Assembly: GCA_028702395.1 (NCBI GenBank)
Contig: JAQVOV010000003.1
Location: 28,623-39,373 of the forward strand
Length of the DNA: 10,751 nucleotides
Origin: Candidatus Omnitrophota bacterium
Lineage (GTDB): Bacteria > Omnitrophota > Gorgyraeia > JABMRN01
Direction of reading: 5' to 3'
Part shown: piece after piece, positions 1-6,497 of the stretch
Position numbering within the stretch: the first letter of the stretch is position 1
Layout of the letters: the number at the start of each line of letters is the position of its first letter
Made by a program: the position numbers and the translations under genes
The notes under the pieces: generated by a model
Database searches by the model: none
What the model was told of the DNA's origin: nothing
Seen by the model: only the letters and a program-made list of their open reading frames with translations

Positions 1-34
1 TTGCTATATTTAAAAAAGCAAATAGGTTTTGTCC

Positions 35-113
35 ATTACAAAAATAGGGACTGACACTTTTTTCTTTTCCTATTAAATCCCAAGAAAATGGTGTCTGTCA
101 CTATTTTTGTAAT
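35..113. mobile_element. 79-bp hairpin element (REP/MITE-like), copy A
   Basis: The two ends form long inverted-repeat arms. The left arm begins ATTACAAAAATAGGGACTG, and the reverse complement of the right end begins ATTACAAAAATAGTGACAG. Arms are 32 nt with 28 matches around a 15-nt loop. There is no coding capacity. The ends (AAAATAGGGACTG/GTGTCTGTCACTATTTT) resemble the GGGAC/GTGTC-type ends I associate with elements mobilised by Y1 REP-associated transposases. That assignment is inference, as no transposase is in the window. Confidence 0.7.
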
Positions 114-211
114 CATCCGATTAATTCTCCCAATGAAACACCTATTCTTAGAAGTACAAAACCTAACACAACACTTATTGCTATATTTAAAAAAGCAAAT
201 AGGTTTTGTCC
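114..211 (-). pseudogene. Duplicated 3' fragment of crcB (last 32 codons)
   Basis: On the minus strand this encodes the same last 32 residues as crcB, beginning GQNLFAFLNIAI and ending VSLGELIG, followed by TGA whose final A comes from the flanking element. It has no start codon or ribosome binding site of its own in this frame, and the hairpin element lies directly upstream. It is therefore a dead fragment produced by the tandem duplication. The two differences from crcB fall at third codon positions and are synonymous (GGA/GGG and GTA/GTG). Positions 1-34 are the beginning of another such fragment, cut by the window edge. Confidence 0.85.
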
Positions 212-290
212 ATTACAAAAATAGGGACTGACACTTTTTTCTTTTCCTATTAAATCCCAAGAAAATGGTGTCTGTCACTATTTTTGTAAT
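212..290. mobile_element. 79-bp hairpin element (REP/MITE-like), copy B, abutting crcB stop
   Basis: This copy is identical over all 79 bp to copy A at 35-113. Read on the minus strand it begins at the last base of the crcB stop codon: crcB ends GGA TG and the element supplies the A of TGA, followed at once by further in-frame stops. The long hairpin sits just 3' of crcB, so it may act as a 3' end or transcript-stability structure. There is a run of five T in the distal arm, but it lies inside the stem, so this is not a classical terminator. Confidence 0.72.
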
Positions 291-664
291 CATCCGATTA
301 ATTCCCCCAATGAAACACCTATTCTTAGAAGCACAAAACCTAACACAACACTTATTGCTATATTTAAAAAAGCAAATAGGTTTTGTCCGTTTCTCATCAT
401 TTCAGACGTCTCAAGCATAAAAGTCGAAAATGTTGTGAATGCCCCGCAAAACCCAATAACAAGTAAAACCTCTATACTTCTTGGAATATTTATTTTATCT
501 GCAACGCCTGCGATAAACCCTATCAAAAAACATCCTAACATATTAACTGTCACTGTTCCATACGCAAAATCCCTGTTAAAAAAATTATGCACAAACCCTG
601 TAAGAAAAAAACGAGCCAAACTCCCTATTGCTCCTCCTATTATAATACTGATCATGTTTATCAT
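290..664 (-). CDS. crcB: CrcB/Fluc fluoride ion channel
   Basis: Small inner-membrane channel that exports fluoride as a dual-topology dimer. From the ATG at 664 it has 124 residues, the normal family length, and four hydrophobic segments. Family signatures are visible: GGAIGSLARF near residues 10-19 with the conserved Arg18, GTVTVNMLG with Asn41 of the pore, and GFCGAFTTFSTF at 71-82 carrying the phenylalanines (F79, F82) that line the fluoride path. The reading frame extends upstream to a TTG at 676, but I prefer the ATG at 664: GAAAGGG lies just before it, while the TTG has no ribosome binding site. A later ATG at 655 is also possible. The stop codon is completed by the first base of the adjacent hairpin element, so the original C-terminus may have been altered slightly. 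I see no fluoride riboswitch upstream. Confidence 0.93.
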   Translation of the reverse strand: MINMISIIIGGAIGSLARFFLTGFVHNFFNRDFAYGTVTVNMLGCFLIGFIAGVADKINIPRSIEVLLVIGFCGAFTTFSTFMLETSEMMRNGQNLFAFLNIAISVVLGFVLLRIGVSLGELIG

Positions 665-837
665 ATACCCTTTCAAGTTATTAACATTTTAAAGTAAAAA
701 GGTTAAAATCTGTTGTCATTGTGGGATCTTAAACTACTGCAAAGCGCGAAGCGCAAGGCGCAAATCGAGAACACCACATTTAGAATCTTCCATTTAGCTT
801 TGCGATAGGCAATTTGCGATATGCGCTTTGCTATTCA
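665..837. repeat. Spacer with degenerate repeat start and GC-rich inverted repeat
   Basis: The part at 691-731 (AAAGTAAAAAGG, then ATCTGTTGTCATTGTGGGATCTTA) matches the left ends of the spacers at 1909-1962 and 6322-6376 with small gaps. It is followed by an AAGCGC-rich stretch (739-765). GCAAAGCGC at 739-747 pairs with GCGCTTTGC at 823-831, bracketing the spacer. No right-hand AAGTAAAAAGG boundary is visible, so this copy appears truncated. No gene or convincing promoter is visible here. Confidence 0.6.
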
Positions 838-1869
838 CTATATATTTATCAATTTCGCAACCAAAAAATGCCGTTCTTTTTCAGATCCTACTTTCAGTAT
901 TTTCTCATAATACTTTTCAACACGTTCTTTTTCACTCATTATATAACCATAAAAAGGTTCTGCGCCTTCACTGCCCAGATCACTTTCTATTTTCAATTTA
1001 TCTGTAAATGGTGGTTTTAAACTTAAATTAAGAACTATTGCGCGTGATACCCCTTTTGGCGCAAGTCTGAATTCATTTTTGCAGATAACTCCCAATTTGT
1101 GCCCATAATCCAAGTGAGCCATCCAAATGTTTTTGTCAATAACATCATACCATGCCTTGCAATTAGGCCCTGGAAGCGTTGCTATATCAATATTAATGAA
1201 TATATCATGTGCTATTCCTACTCCATTATTATTGACCGTAAAACATATCTTTATGATAATTTCATGATCTTTTGTTCGTGATCTTTTTATTTGTGGAGGA
1301 TAATAATCATATATGGGAACAATATGCGGATAAGGTCTTTTCCCAAACATGCCTGCAAGAATAGAATGTGTAACAGGAAGAAAATTTGACCCTGCTCTCA
1401 TGTAATAGTAATATTTATATACAGCTTGATGAGGTGCCCCTGGGCTTTTAGGTACAAGCGTAATAACAAAACCTGAATTTCTTCCTTTTTGTTTTATACC
1501 ATGATTTTCGATCTTATTATGAGCAGGAATAGTACACCCTGAAACTGCTCCTTCTAAAAATGCTACAAACTTATCAACATCTTCTATGGGCATTTTGGCT
1601 CTAGCAACATCATATCCGCTATAATTATCTTTAGAACAATCTACTCCCCACACAACAACTCCGCCTTCTGAATTTGCAAATCCGGATATAGCTTTTGCCA
1701 GATTTTTTCTGTCATCATGATGTAAGACAGTTCCTTCACCATCATCTGCTGAACGTTTAAAATCCAAAAACAATTCTTCAGAACGACGGGTAAGAATAAA
1801 AGCATCTATAGCTTTTTCCCCTTCATTCTTTATTCTTTCGAAAATTTCACGCGCACGTTCTCTTGACAT
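838..1869 (-). CDS. AlbA_2/Schlafen-like domain protein with uncharacterised C-terminal domain
   Basis: 343 residues with a well-placed AAGGAG six bases before the ATG. Residues ~30-175 are an AlbA_2 (Schlafen core, divergent AAA_4-type) domain. Seen directly: EELFLDFKRS at 31-40, the nearly invariant AISGFANSEGGVVVWGVD at 60-77, and PKSPGAPH...YYYYMRAGSNFLPV at 140-166. Schlafen cores bind nucleic acid, and in some members an acidic triad cleaves tRNA. E31, D36 and D77 sit in roughly equivalent places, which is inference by pattern only. The C-terminal half (about 195-343) starts with alternating hydrophobic residues (EIIIKICFTVNNNGVG) typical of a beta-sandwich, and I do not recognise it. 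There is no helicase or winged-helix part. It follows the permease gene after 193 bp on the same strand, but the repeat-filled gap gives little evidence of co-transcription. Possible roles are regulatory or defence; neither is shown. Confidence 0.82.
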   Translation of the reverse strand: MSRERAREIFERIKNEGEKAIDAFILTRRSEELFLDFKRSADDGEGTVLHHDDRKNLAKAISGFANSEGGVVVWGVDCSKDNYSGYDVARAKMPIEDVDKFVAFLEGAVSGCTIPAHNKIENHGIKQKGRNSGFVITLVPKSPGAPHQAVYKYYYYMRAGSNFLPVTHSILAGMFGKRPYPHIVPIYDYYPPQIKRSRTKDHEIIIKICFTVNNNGVGIAHDIFINIDIATLPGPNCKAWYDVIDKNIWMAHLDYGHKLGVICKNEFRLAPKGVSRAIVLNLSLKPPFTDKLKIESDLGSEGAEPFYGYIMSEKERVEKYYEKILKVGSEKERHFLVAKLINI

Positions 1870-1908
1870 ATAACTCTCCTTGATAAAATTCAGTAACTAT
1901 AAATGTTT

Positions 1909-2050
1909 AAGTAAAAAGGCAAAAGTAAAAAGTAAAAAATCTGTTTTCATTGTGGAATCTTATCTTTTTCTTCGTAGGGGCGTATTGCAATACGCCCCTA
2001 CGAAAACCTCGTTTGGACGATCCAAACTTTTACCTTTTTCCTTTTTACTT
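1909..2050. repeat. AAGTAAAAAGG-bounded intergenic repeat unit
   Basis: The left end begins AAGTAAAAAGGCAAAAG, and the right end CTTTTACCTTTTTCC...ACTT (2027-2050) is its approximate inverse, so the unit has inverted-repeat ends. A second unit of the same kind occupies 6322-6480. Its first ~55 bp (through TCTGTTTTCATTGTGG and TCTTA) and last 24 bp match this one, but the cores differ. Here the core holds a 34-bp perfect palindrome and GTTTGGA-CGA-TCCAAAC (2011-2027). The unit is non-coding and lies between the permease and AlbA_2 genes. Confidence 0.7.
1971..2004. repeat. 34-bp perfect palindrome
   Basis: TTCGTAGGGGCGTATTG (1971-1987) is followed directly by its exact reverse complement (1988-2004), with no spacer. 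It is strikingly GC-richer than its surroundings. On neither strand is it followed by a T-run, so it is not a standard intrinsic terminator. Together with the GGGCGGAC palindrome at the right edge of the window, it looks like a dispersed palindromic repeat of the genome rather than a local regulatory site. Confidence 0.9.
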
Positions 2051-2062
2051 TTTTCCTATCTA

Positions 2063-5000
2063 TTAGCTATTCTCGTTCTTACGTATCTTGAAAAAAGTTG
2101 CATACAAAACAGGTACAACAACAAGTGTTAACACCGTTGCAAATGTTAGTCCAAACATTATTGCAACAGCCATTGCAACAAAAAATGCATCTGTAAGAAG
2201 AGGAAGCACACCAAGTACAGTTGTAAGTGCTGCCATCATTACAGGTCTCATTCGACAAACCCCTGAATCAACAATTGCACTATAAGGATCTTTGCCTTCT
2301 GATATTTGTCTTGTTATTTCATCAATAAGCACTATTGCGTTTTTAATGATCATACCCGATAAGCTTAAAACACCAAGAATGGACATAAAACCCATTGGTT
2401 GTCTTGATACTAAAAGACCAAACGTTACACCTATAATAGCAAGTGGAACAGTCAACCAAATAGTAAGTGTTTTTTTAATAGAATCAAAAAGAAAAATAAC
2501 AATAAATACCATAAGAGTAAAAAAGAAAGGCAATTGTCCTGCAATAGATGCATTGGCATCATGAGAATCCTCATACTGCCCGCCCCATTCTATGAAATAC
2601 CCTTCCGGCAGATCAATATCTTCTATTTTAGGTTTTATTTTATCAAGCAATTCACTTGAAACACCGACTCTTGCATCACAATGTATGGTAATAGTTGGGA
2701 ATCTGTTCCTTCTGCAAACTAATGAGTTCTCAAATACAGTATTAAACCCAGTAATGATCTGCCTTATTGGCACCCATTGATTGGCAATAGGACTCCATAT
2801 AAGCAGATCCTGTATATCATTGATATCCTGTCTTTGAAAAGCAGGTGGTCTTGAAACAATATTTATTAATTTTCTACCTTCGCGATAAAGTCCCACCTTA
2901 TATCCTTCAAAAGACTGTTTTAAAATTTCAGCTATATCAGATCTTTCTATACCAACATTTCTTGCTTGAATATCTGCGATCTCTACTTGTAAAGTTTTTG
3001 TCATATTACGCCAGTCAGATCTTATTCCTTTTGCATTAGGATCCGACCTCATTATGTTTTCTGCTTTTGAAGCAAGCTCTCTTAAAGTTGTAAAGTCAGG
3101 ACCACTTATTCTACATTGAATTCTCCCGCCTTCTCCAGGACCTAAAATTAGTTTTTTTACGTTGCAAACAGCTGTAGGAAATTCTTTATCTAACTTTGTC
3201 TGTAAGGGCATAGATAATTTATCTATTTTTTTATAATCATCTACAGAAACTATAAGTTGTGCATATGAAGTATTTGGGTTTTCGGGTGTATATGTAAGCA
3301 AAAACCTCATAGACCCCTGTCCTATACATTGCGCAATATCTGTAACACCATCAAATGTCTTTGTTACTTTTGCTATCTCGTCTGAAATTTTTTCAGTATA
3401 TCCTATGAAAGATCCTTCAGGTACCCATATATCAACTAAAAACTGTGGCCTTGTTGAATTTGGAAAAAAATCACTTTCAACAAACCCAAATAAAAATAAC
3501 GATATTAAGAACATTCCAAATATTATGGTTAAAGTCTTTTTTCTGTTATCAATAGCTTTCTGTAATAGCCCTCGATATTTACCGTAAAATGCTCCTCCAT
3601 AAGCATCTTGCTTCTCTTGGGATCCATTAGTCTCTTTTGATACTTTAACTTTGAAAAATGTTACACATAATAAAGGAGTCACTGTTACTGCTGTGACCCA
3701 GCTCATTAAAAGTGATATGCATATAACTTGAAACAATGATTTGCAATATTCTCCTGTTGTATCCTGTGAAAGACCTATAGCTCCAAAAGCCAAAACAGCT
3801 ATTATTGTTGCACCTAAAAGAGGCATCATGTTGTTTGCAACGACTTCCGATGCTGCTTTTATTTTTTCCATGCCCTGCTCTATACGAACAAGAATACCAT
3901 CTGTAATAACTATTGCATTATCAACAAGCATTCCAAGCGCGATTATCAAAGCACCTAAAGATATCCTTTGCAGAACAATATGCTGTGCATCCATAAAGAT
4001 AAAAGAACCTGCTATTGTAAGAAAAAGTATGAACCCTATTATAAGACCGCTTTTCACTCCCATAAATATCAATAAGATCAAAATTACTATCAACACAGCT
4101 TCAATAAGATTAACAATAAATCCATTTATTGATTCAACAACAGTTTGGGATTGATATGCTATTACGTTTATCTTCATACCAGCAGGTATCATAGTCTGTA
4201 ATTGTTTTAGTTTTTTTTCTATTCCCTCTCCCATATGAACAACATTACCGCCATCAACAGTAGATATCCCAACACCAACAGCTGCCTCTCCATTATACTT
4301 TAGCATAACAGCAGGCGGATAAACATATCCTCTTTGAACAGTTGCAACATCCTTTAAAAAAATCACTCGATCATCTGACTTATGTGAAATAAGAAGTTCT
4401 CCGAATTGTTCCGGAGAAGTAAAATCACCTGTTATACTTAAAGGTATGAATTCTGTACCTATTTCTACATTTCCTGCATCATGGACAAGATTTTTTTCCT
4501 TTAATGCATCATATATTTCATCCTGAGTAATCCCAAGTTGAGTCATTTTTTCGCGCAACATTTCAACGTAGATCGTTTCATTCTGAACTCCATAAAGATC
4601 GACTTTTTGCACATCTTCCACTAAAAGAAGCTCCCGTCTTAAAAGGTCTGCAAAATCCTTTAGATCAGCATAAGAATAACCTTTTCCTGTGATAGCAAAA
4701 TAAACTCCATATACATCACCGAAATCATCATTTACGATCGATGGTCCTGCTCCAGGTGGAAGATCTTTTTGTGCATCTCCAACTTTTTTTCTTAGTTCAT
4801 CCCAAATTTGGGGAAGCTTTGTTTTATCGTATTTATCTTTCATCTCAGGTTTCACTATTGAAGAACCTCTGTGAGAATCTGAACGCACTTTTTTTAATTG
4901 CCCCAACTGTTGACATGCCATTTCAATAACATTAGTTACTTCTTCAGAAACCTCTTCGGCAGTTGCTCCTGGATATGGAGTGTATATTTGAGCTTCTTTT

Positions 5001-5125
5001 ATACTGAATTCAGGATCTTCCAAGCGTCCAAGTCTCTGATAAGAGTTTAATCCTCCTGCTATAAGCAAAACAGTAAGAGATATAGTAACAACTTTTTTCT
5101 TTATGCAGAATTCAGCGATGTTCAT
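2063..5125 (-). CDS. RND efflux permease (AcrB/HAE1-type inner-membrane pump)
   Basis: 1020 residues, the full length of a hydrophobe/amphiphile RND pump. It would use the proton gradient to drive substrates from the periplasm and outer leaflet through the adaptor and channel encoded upstream. The N-terminus MNIAEFCIKKKVVTISLTVLL is a typical TM1. It has the two-fold repeat: TM1, large periplasmic loop (~30-330), TM2-6 (~336-490), TM7 (~530-550), second loop (~555-860), TM8-12 (~865-1015). The proton-relay region in TM4 reads GMLVDNAIVITDG (398-410), so the AcrB Asp407 equivalent is D402 but the Asp408 equivalent is N403. In TM10, SGMIIKNAIVLIDE keeps the essential Lys as K928. GGQYED at 848-853 is also family-typical. 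AAGGAG lies four bases before the ATG. A 101-bp spacer with an inverted repeat separates it from the adaptor gene. Substrate cannot be read from the sequence. Confidence 0.95.
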   Translation of the reverse strand: MNIAEFCIKKKVVTISLTVLLIAGGLNSYQRLGRLEDPEFSIKEAQIYTPYPGATAEEVSEEVTNVIEMACQQLGQLKKVRSDSHRGSSIVKPEMKDKYDKTKLPQIWDELRKKVGDAQKDLPPGAGPSIVNDDFGDVYGVYFAITGKGYSYADLKDFADLLRRELLLVEDVQKVDLYGVQNETIYVEMLREKMTQLGITQDEIYDALKEKNLVHDAGNVEIGTEFIPLSITGDFTSPEQFGELLISHKSDDRVIFLKDVATVQRGYVYPPAVMLKYNGEAAVGVGISTVDGGNVVHMGEGIEKKLKQLQTMIPAGMKINVIAYQSQTVVESINGFIVNLIEAVLIVILILLIFMGVKSGLIIGFILFLTIAGSFIFMDAQHIVLQRISLGALIIALGMLVDNAIVITDGILVRIEQGMEKIKAASEVVANNMMPLLGATIIAVLAFGAIGLSQDTTGEYCKSLFQVICISLLMSWVTAVTVTPLLCVTFFKVKVSKETNGSQEKQDAYGGAFYGKYRGLLQKAIDNRKKTLTIIFGMFLISLFLFGFVESDFFPNSTRPQFLVDIWVPEGSFIGYTEKISDEIAKVTKTFDGVTDIAQCIGQGSMRFLLTYTPENPNTSYAQLIVSVDDYKKIDKLSMPLQTKLDKEFPTAVCNVKKLILGPGEGGRIQCRISGPDFTTLRELASKAENIMRSDPNAKGIRSDWRNMTKTLQVEIADIQARNVGIERSDIAEILKQSFEGYKVGLYREGRKLINIVSRPPAFQRQDINDIQDLLIWSPIANQWVPIRQIITGFNTVFENSLVCRRNRFPTITIHCDARVGVSSELLDKIKPKIEDIDLPEGYFIEWGGQYEDSHDANASIAGQLPFFFTLMVFIVIFLFDSIKKTLTIWLTVPLAIIGVTFGLLVSRQPMGFMSILGVLSLSGMIIKNAIVLIDEITRQISEGKDPYSAIVDSGVCRMRPVMMAALTTVLGVLPLLTDAFFVAMAVAIMFGLTFATVLTLVVVPVLYATFFKIRKNENS

Positions 5126-5145
5126 AAGACTCCTTAATAGAAATT

Positions 5146-5214
5146 AGAGACCAGTGACCAGAATAGTCTATAACCGTTTATCTTTAAATCAATTTATCCT
5201 GGTTTCTGGTCTCT
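5146..5214. repeat. GACCAG inverted repeat between adaptor and permease genes
   Basis: AGAGACCAGTGACCAGAAT (5146-5164) pairs with ATCCTGGTTTCTGGTCTCT (5196-5214), 16 of 19 positions matching, around a 31-nt AT-rich loop. A further CTGGTTTCTG continues the right arm to 5222. The stem would form in the operon mRNA between the two reading frames. There is no following T-run. It is unrelated in sequence to the repeats in the other spacers. Confidence 0.8.
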
Positions 5215-5226
5215 GGTTTCTGATTT

Positions 5227-6303
5227 TCACTCACCTTTATAAATATCCTTTATACTTCTGATCTTATCTCCAGGACTTAACACATATACTCCTGTTGTAG
5301 CTATCATATCTCCTGCTTTCAACCCTTCTGTGATCTTTATGTTAGAAGCAGACATTGATTCAACATTAACTTGTTTTTGCTGCACTTTCATAGTTTCCTG
5401 ATCTACTACCCAAACAACTGGCGTTCCGTCTTCTTTAGAGAACACAGCTGATGCCGGCACATAAAAATACTGATCTTTTTCTATATTCCCTTTATATTCA
5501 ATGCTGACATTAGCTGTCATTCCAGGCATAATAACTGTCTCAGTTGGAGCAGGCATTGAAAAAGTCACTTTAAATGTGTGAGTTATATTATCTGCTCTTG
5601 TTTCCCATTCAAAAAGCTTTAGATCGAATTTCTTATCAGGTACACCTTCAAAAGTCGCATATGCCTTAATATCTTTTCTATCTTTTGGATCTCCTCCAAC
5701 ATCAGATTCAGGAATGTTTATCTCAACTTTAAGCGTTTCAATGTTCTGAAAACGTACAATAGGTTCCTTAGCTTGTACATTCTGATAATTTTCCACAAAT
5801 TTTTGAGCTACAACACCATTGAAAGGTGCTTTTATCATTGTATCATTATATGCTTTCTGAGCATTTTGAAGATCCGCTTTTGCCACATCAAAATTCCTTT
5901 CCTGAATTTCAAGATCATTTAAAGCAACAGCATCATCTTCATACAAATTACGATATCTTTCCAATTCAGAGCTAGCTCGTGTAAATTGGGATTTTTTTGC
6001 GTTAAGTTCATTTTCAAAATCTCTTGGATCAACTTGTGCTATTAATTGATCTTTTTCTAACACCTCTCCTCTTTGTGCAGGAAAATCAATTATTTGTCCT
6101 GAAACTTCGAACGCCAACATAGCATCATCAAAAGCCTCAACTTTTCCAGGATACTTATATTCGTTACCATATAAAGTCGCACCAACGACCATAGTTTTTA
6201 CAGGCTTTACTTGATCGTCCTCTTTTTTAGAGCTTTTATTACAAGAAAAATGCAAAACCACAGCAAGTAAAATACATATTATTATAATAATTCTTTTCGA
6301 CAT
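5227..6303 (-). CDS. RND periplasmic adaptor (membrane fusion protein), probable lipoprotein
   Basis: 358 residues, normal for the HlyD/AcrA adaptor family. It bridges the permease and the outer-membrane channel. The N-terminus has a hydrophobic signal with VLHFSC, where Cys21 is a plausible though non-canonical lipobox cysteine, followed by a charged linker. Domains in order: first half-lipoyl motif (AFEVSGQIIDFPAQRGEVL, 64-82), a short alpha-helical hairpin (~93-156, e.g. ELERYRNLYEDDAVAL), second half-lipoyl (IKAPFNGVVAQKF, 157-169), beta-barrel (~190-270, ending MPGMTANVSIEY) and membrane-proximal domain (~278-350). AAAGGAG stands seven bases before the ATG. It lies between the channel and permease genes, the order expected of a tripartite operon. 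The gap to the channel gene (194 bp) is filled by a repeat unit. Confidence 0.95.
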   Translation of the reverse strand: MSKRIIIIICILLAVVLHFSCNKSSKKEDDQVKPVKTMVVGATLYGNEYKYPGKVEAFDDAMLAFEVSGQIIDFPAQRGEVLEKDQLIAQVDPRDFENELNAKKSQFTRASSELERYRNLYEDDAVALNDLEIQERNFDVAKADLQNAQKAYNDTMIKAPFNGVVAQKFVENYQNVQAKEPIVRFQNIETLKVEINIPESDVGGDPKDRKDIKAYATFEGVPDKKFDLKLFEWETRADNITHTFKVTFSMPAPTETVIMPGMTANVSIEYKGNIEKDQYFYVPASAVFSKEDGTPVVWVVDQETMKVQQKQVNVESMSASNIKITEGLKAGDMIATTGVYVLSPGDKIRSIKDIYKGE

Positions 6304-6321
6304 ATGCTTTCTCCTTTATTT

Positions 6322-6480
6322 AAAGTATAAAGGTAAAAGTAAAAAGTAAAAAATCTGTTTTCATTGTGGAGTCTTATTAAAAACATCTATTTAGAACATT
6401 CCTATAGCTCGCTGCGCGTAGCTCGCAGCTCGTGGCACAGTTCAGGACGTTCCAGCCTTTTACCTTTTTCCTTTTTACTT
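6322..6480. repeat. AAGTAAAAAGG-bounded intergenic repeat unit with GC-rich core
   Basis: This unit has the same ends as the one at 1909-2050. The left part is AAAGTATAAAGGTAAAAG... through TCTGTTTTCATTGTGG (6322-6376), and the right part 6457-6480 is identical over 24 nt to 2027-2050. The core is different: GAACATTCC (6394-6402) and GGACGTTCC (6445-6453) flank a GC-rich hairpin-like stretch of AGCTCGC/GCGCGTAGCTCGCAGCTCG (6406-6432). It is non-coding and lies between the channel and adaptor genes. A TATACT close to the adaptor start could be a -10, but no partner -35 is convincing. Confidence 0.68.
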
Positions 6481-6497
6481 AAATTCCTATTAACCCT

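Larger units (their letters stand above)
1..388. repeat. 177-bp tandem repeat, about 2.2 copies, made of crcB 3' end plus hairpin element
   Basis: Positions 1-177 and 178-354 are the same unit, and 355-388 starts a third copy before it continues into intact crcB. Each unit is 98 bp of crcB 3' coding sequence (last 32 codons plus TG of the stop) and a 79-bp inverted-repeat element. Comparing the two full units by eye I find only two differences, T128/C305 and T155/C332. The window begins exactly on a unit boundary, so the array may continue to the left, or this may be a contig edge caused by the repeat. The phase shows the duplication arose after the element was already next to crcB. Confidence 0.93.

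Noticed and set aside
1..388. CRISPR-like array at the left edge
   Set aside because: The unit is 177 bp and entirely repeated, with no short repeat alternating with unique spacers; its content is crcB coding sequence plus a hairpin element.
665..676. TTG start at 676 for crcB
   Set aside because: No ribosome binding site precedes it, and the ATG at 664 with GAAAGGG gives the usual 124-residue length.
665..837. Fluoride riboswitch upstream of crcB
   Set aside because: I looked for the GGNGATGG start and conserved pseudoknot core on the minus strand and did not find it; the spacer is explained by repeat modules.
1971..2004. Intrinsic terminator of the permease gene at the 34-bp palindrome
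   Set aside because: The hairpin is followed by GAAGAAAAAG rather than a T-run on the minus strand, and plus-strand read-out also lacks one.
3741..4154. Plus-strand open frame of 137 codons, and other plus-strand frames within the genes
   Set aside because: They lie antisense inside strongly supported genes, show no family motifs and have low-complexity composition; they are shadows of the minus-strand coding frames.
6322..6345. Promoter for the adaptor gene with TATACT as -10
   Set aside because: No recognisable -35 at 16-18 bp; the word falls in a low-complexity repeat end shared with other spacers.
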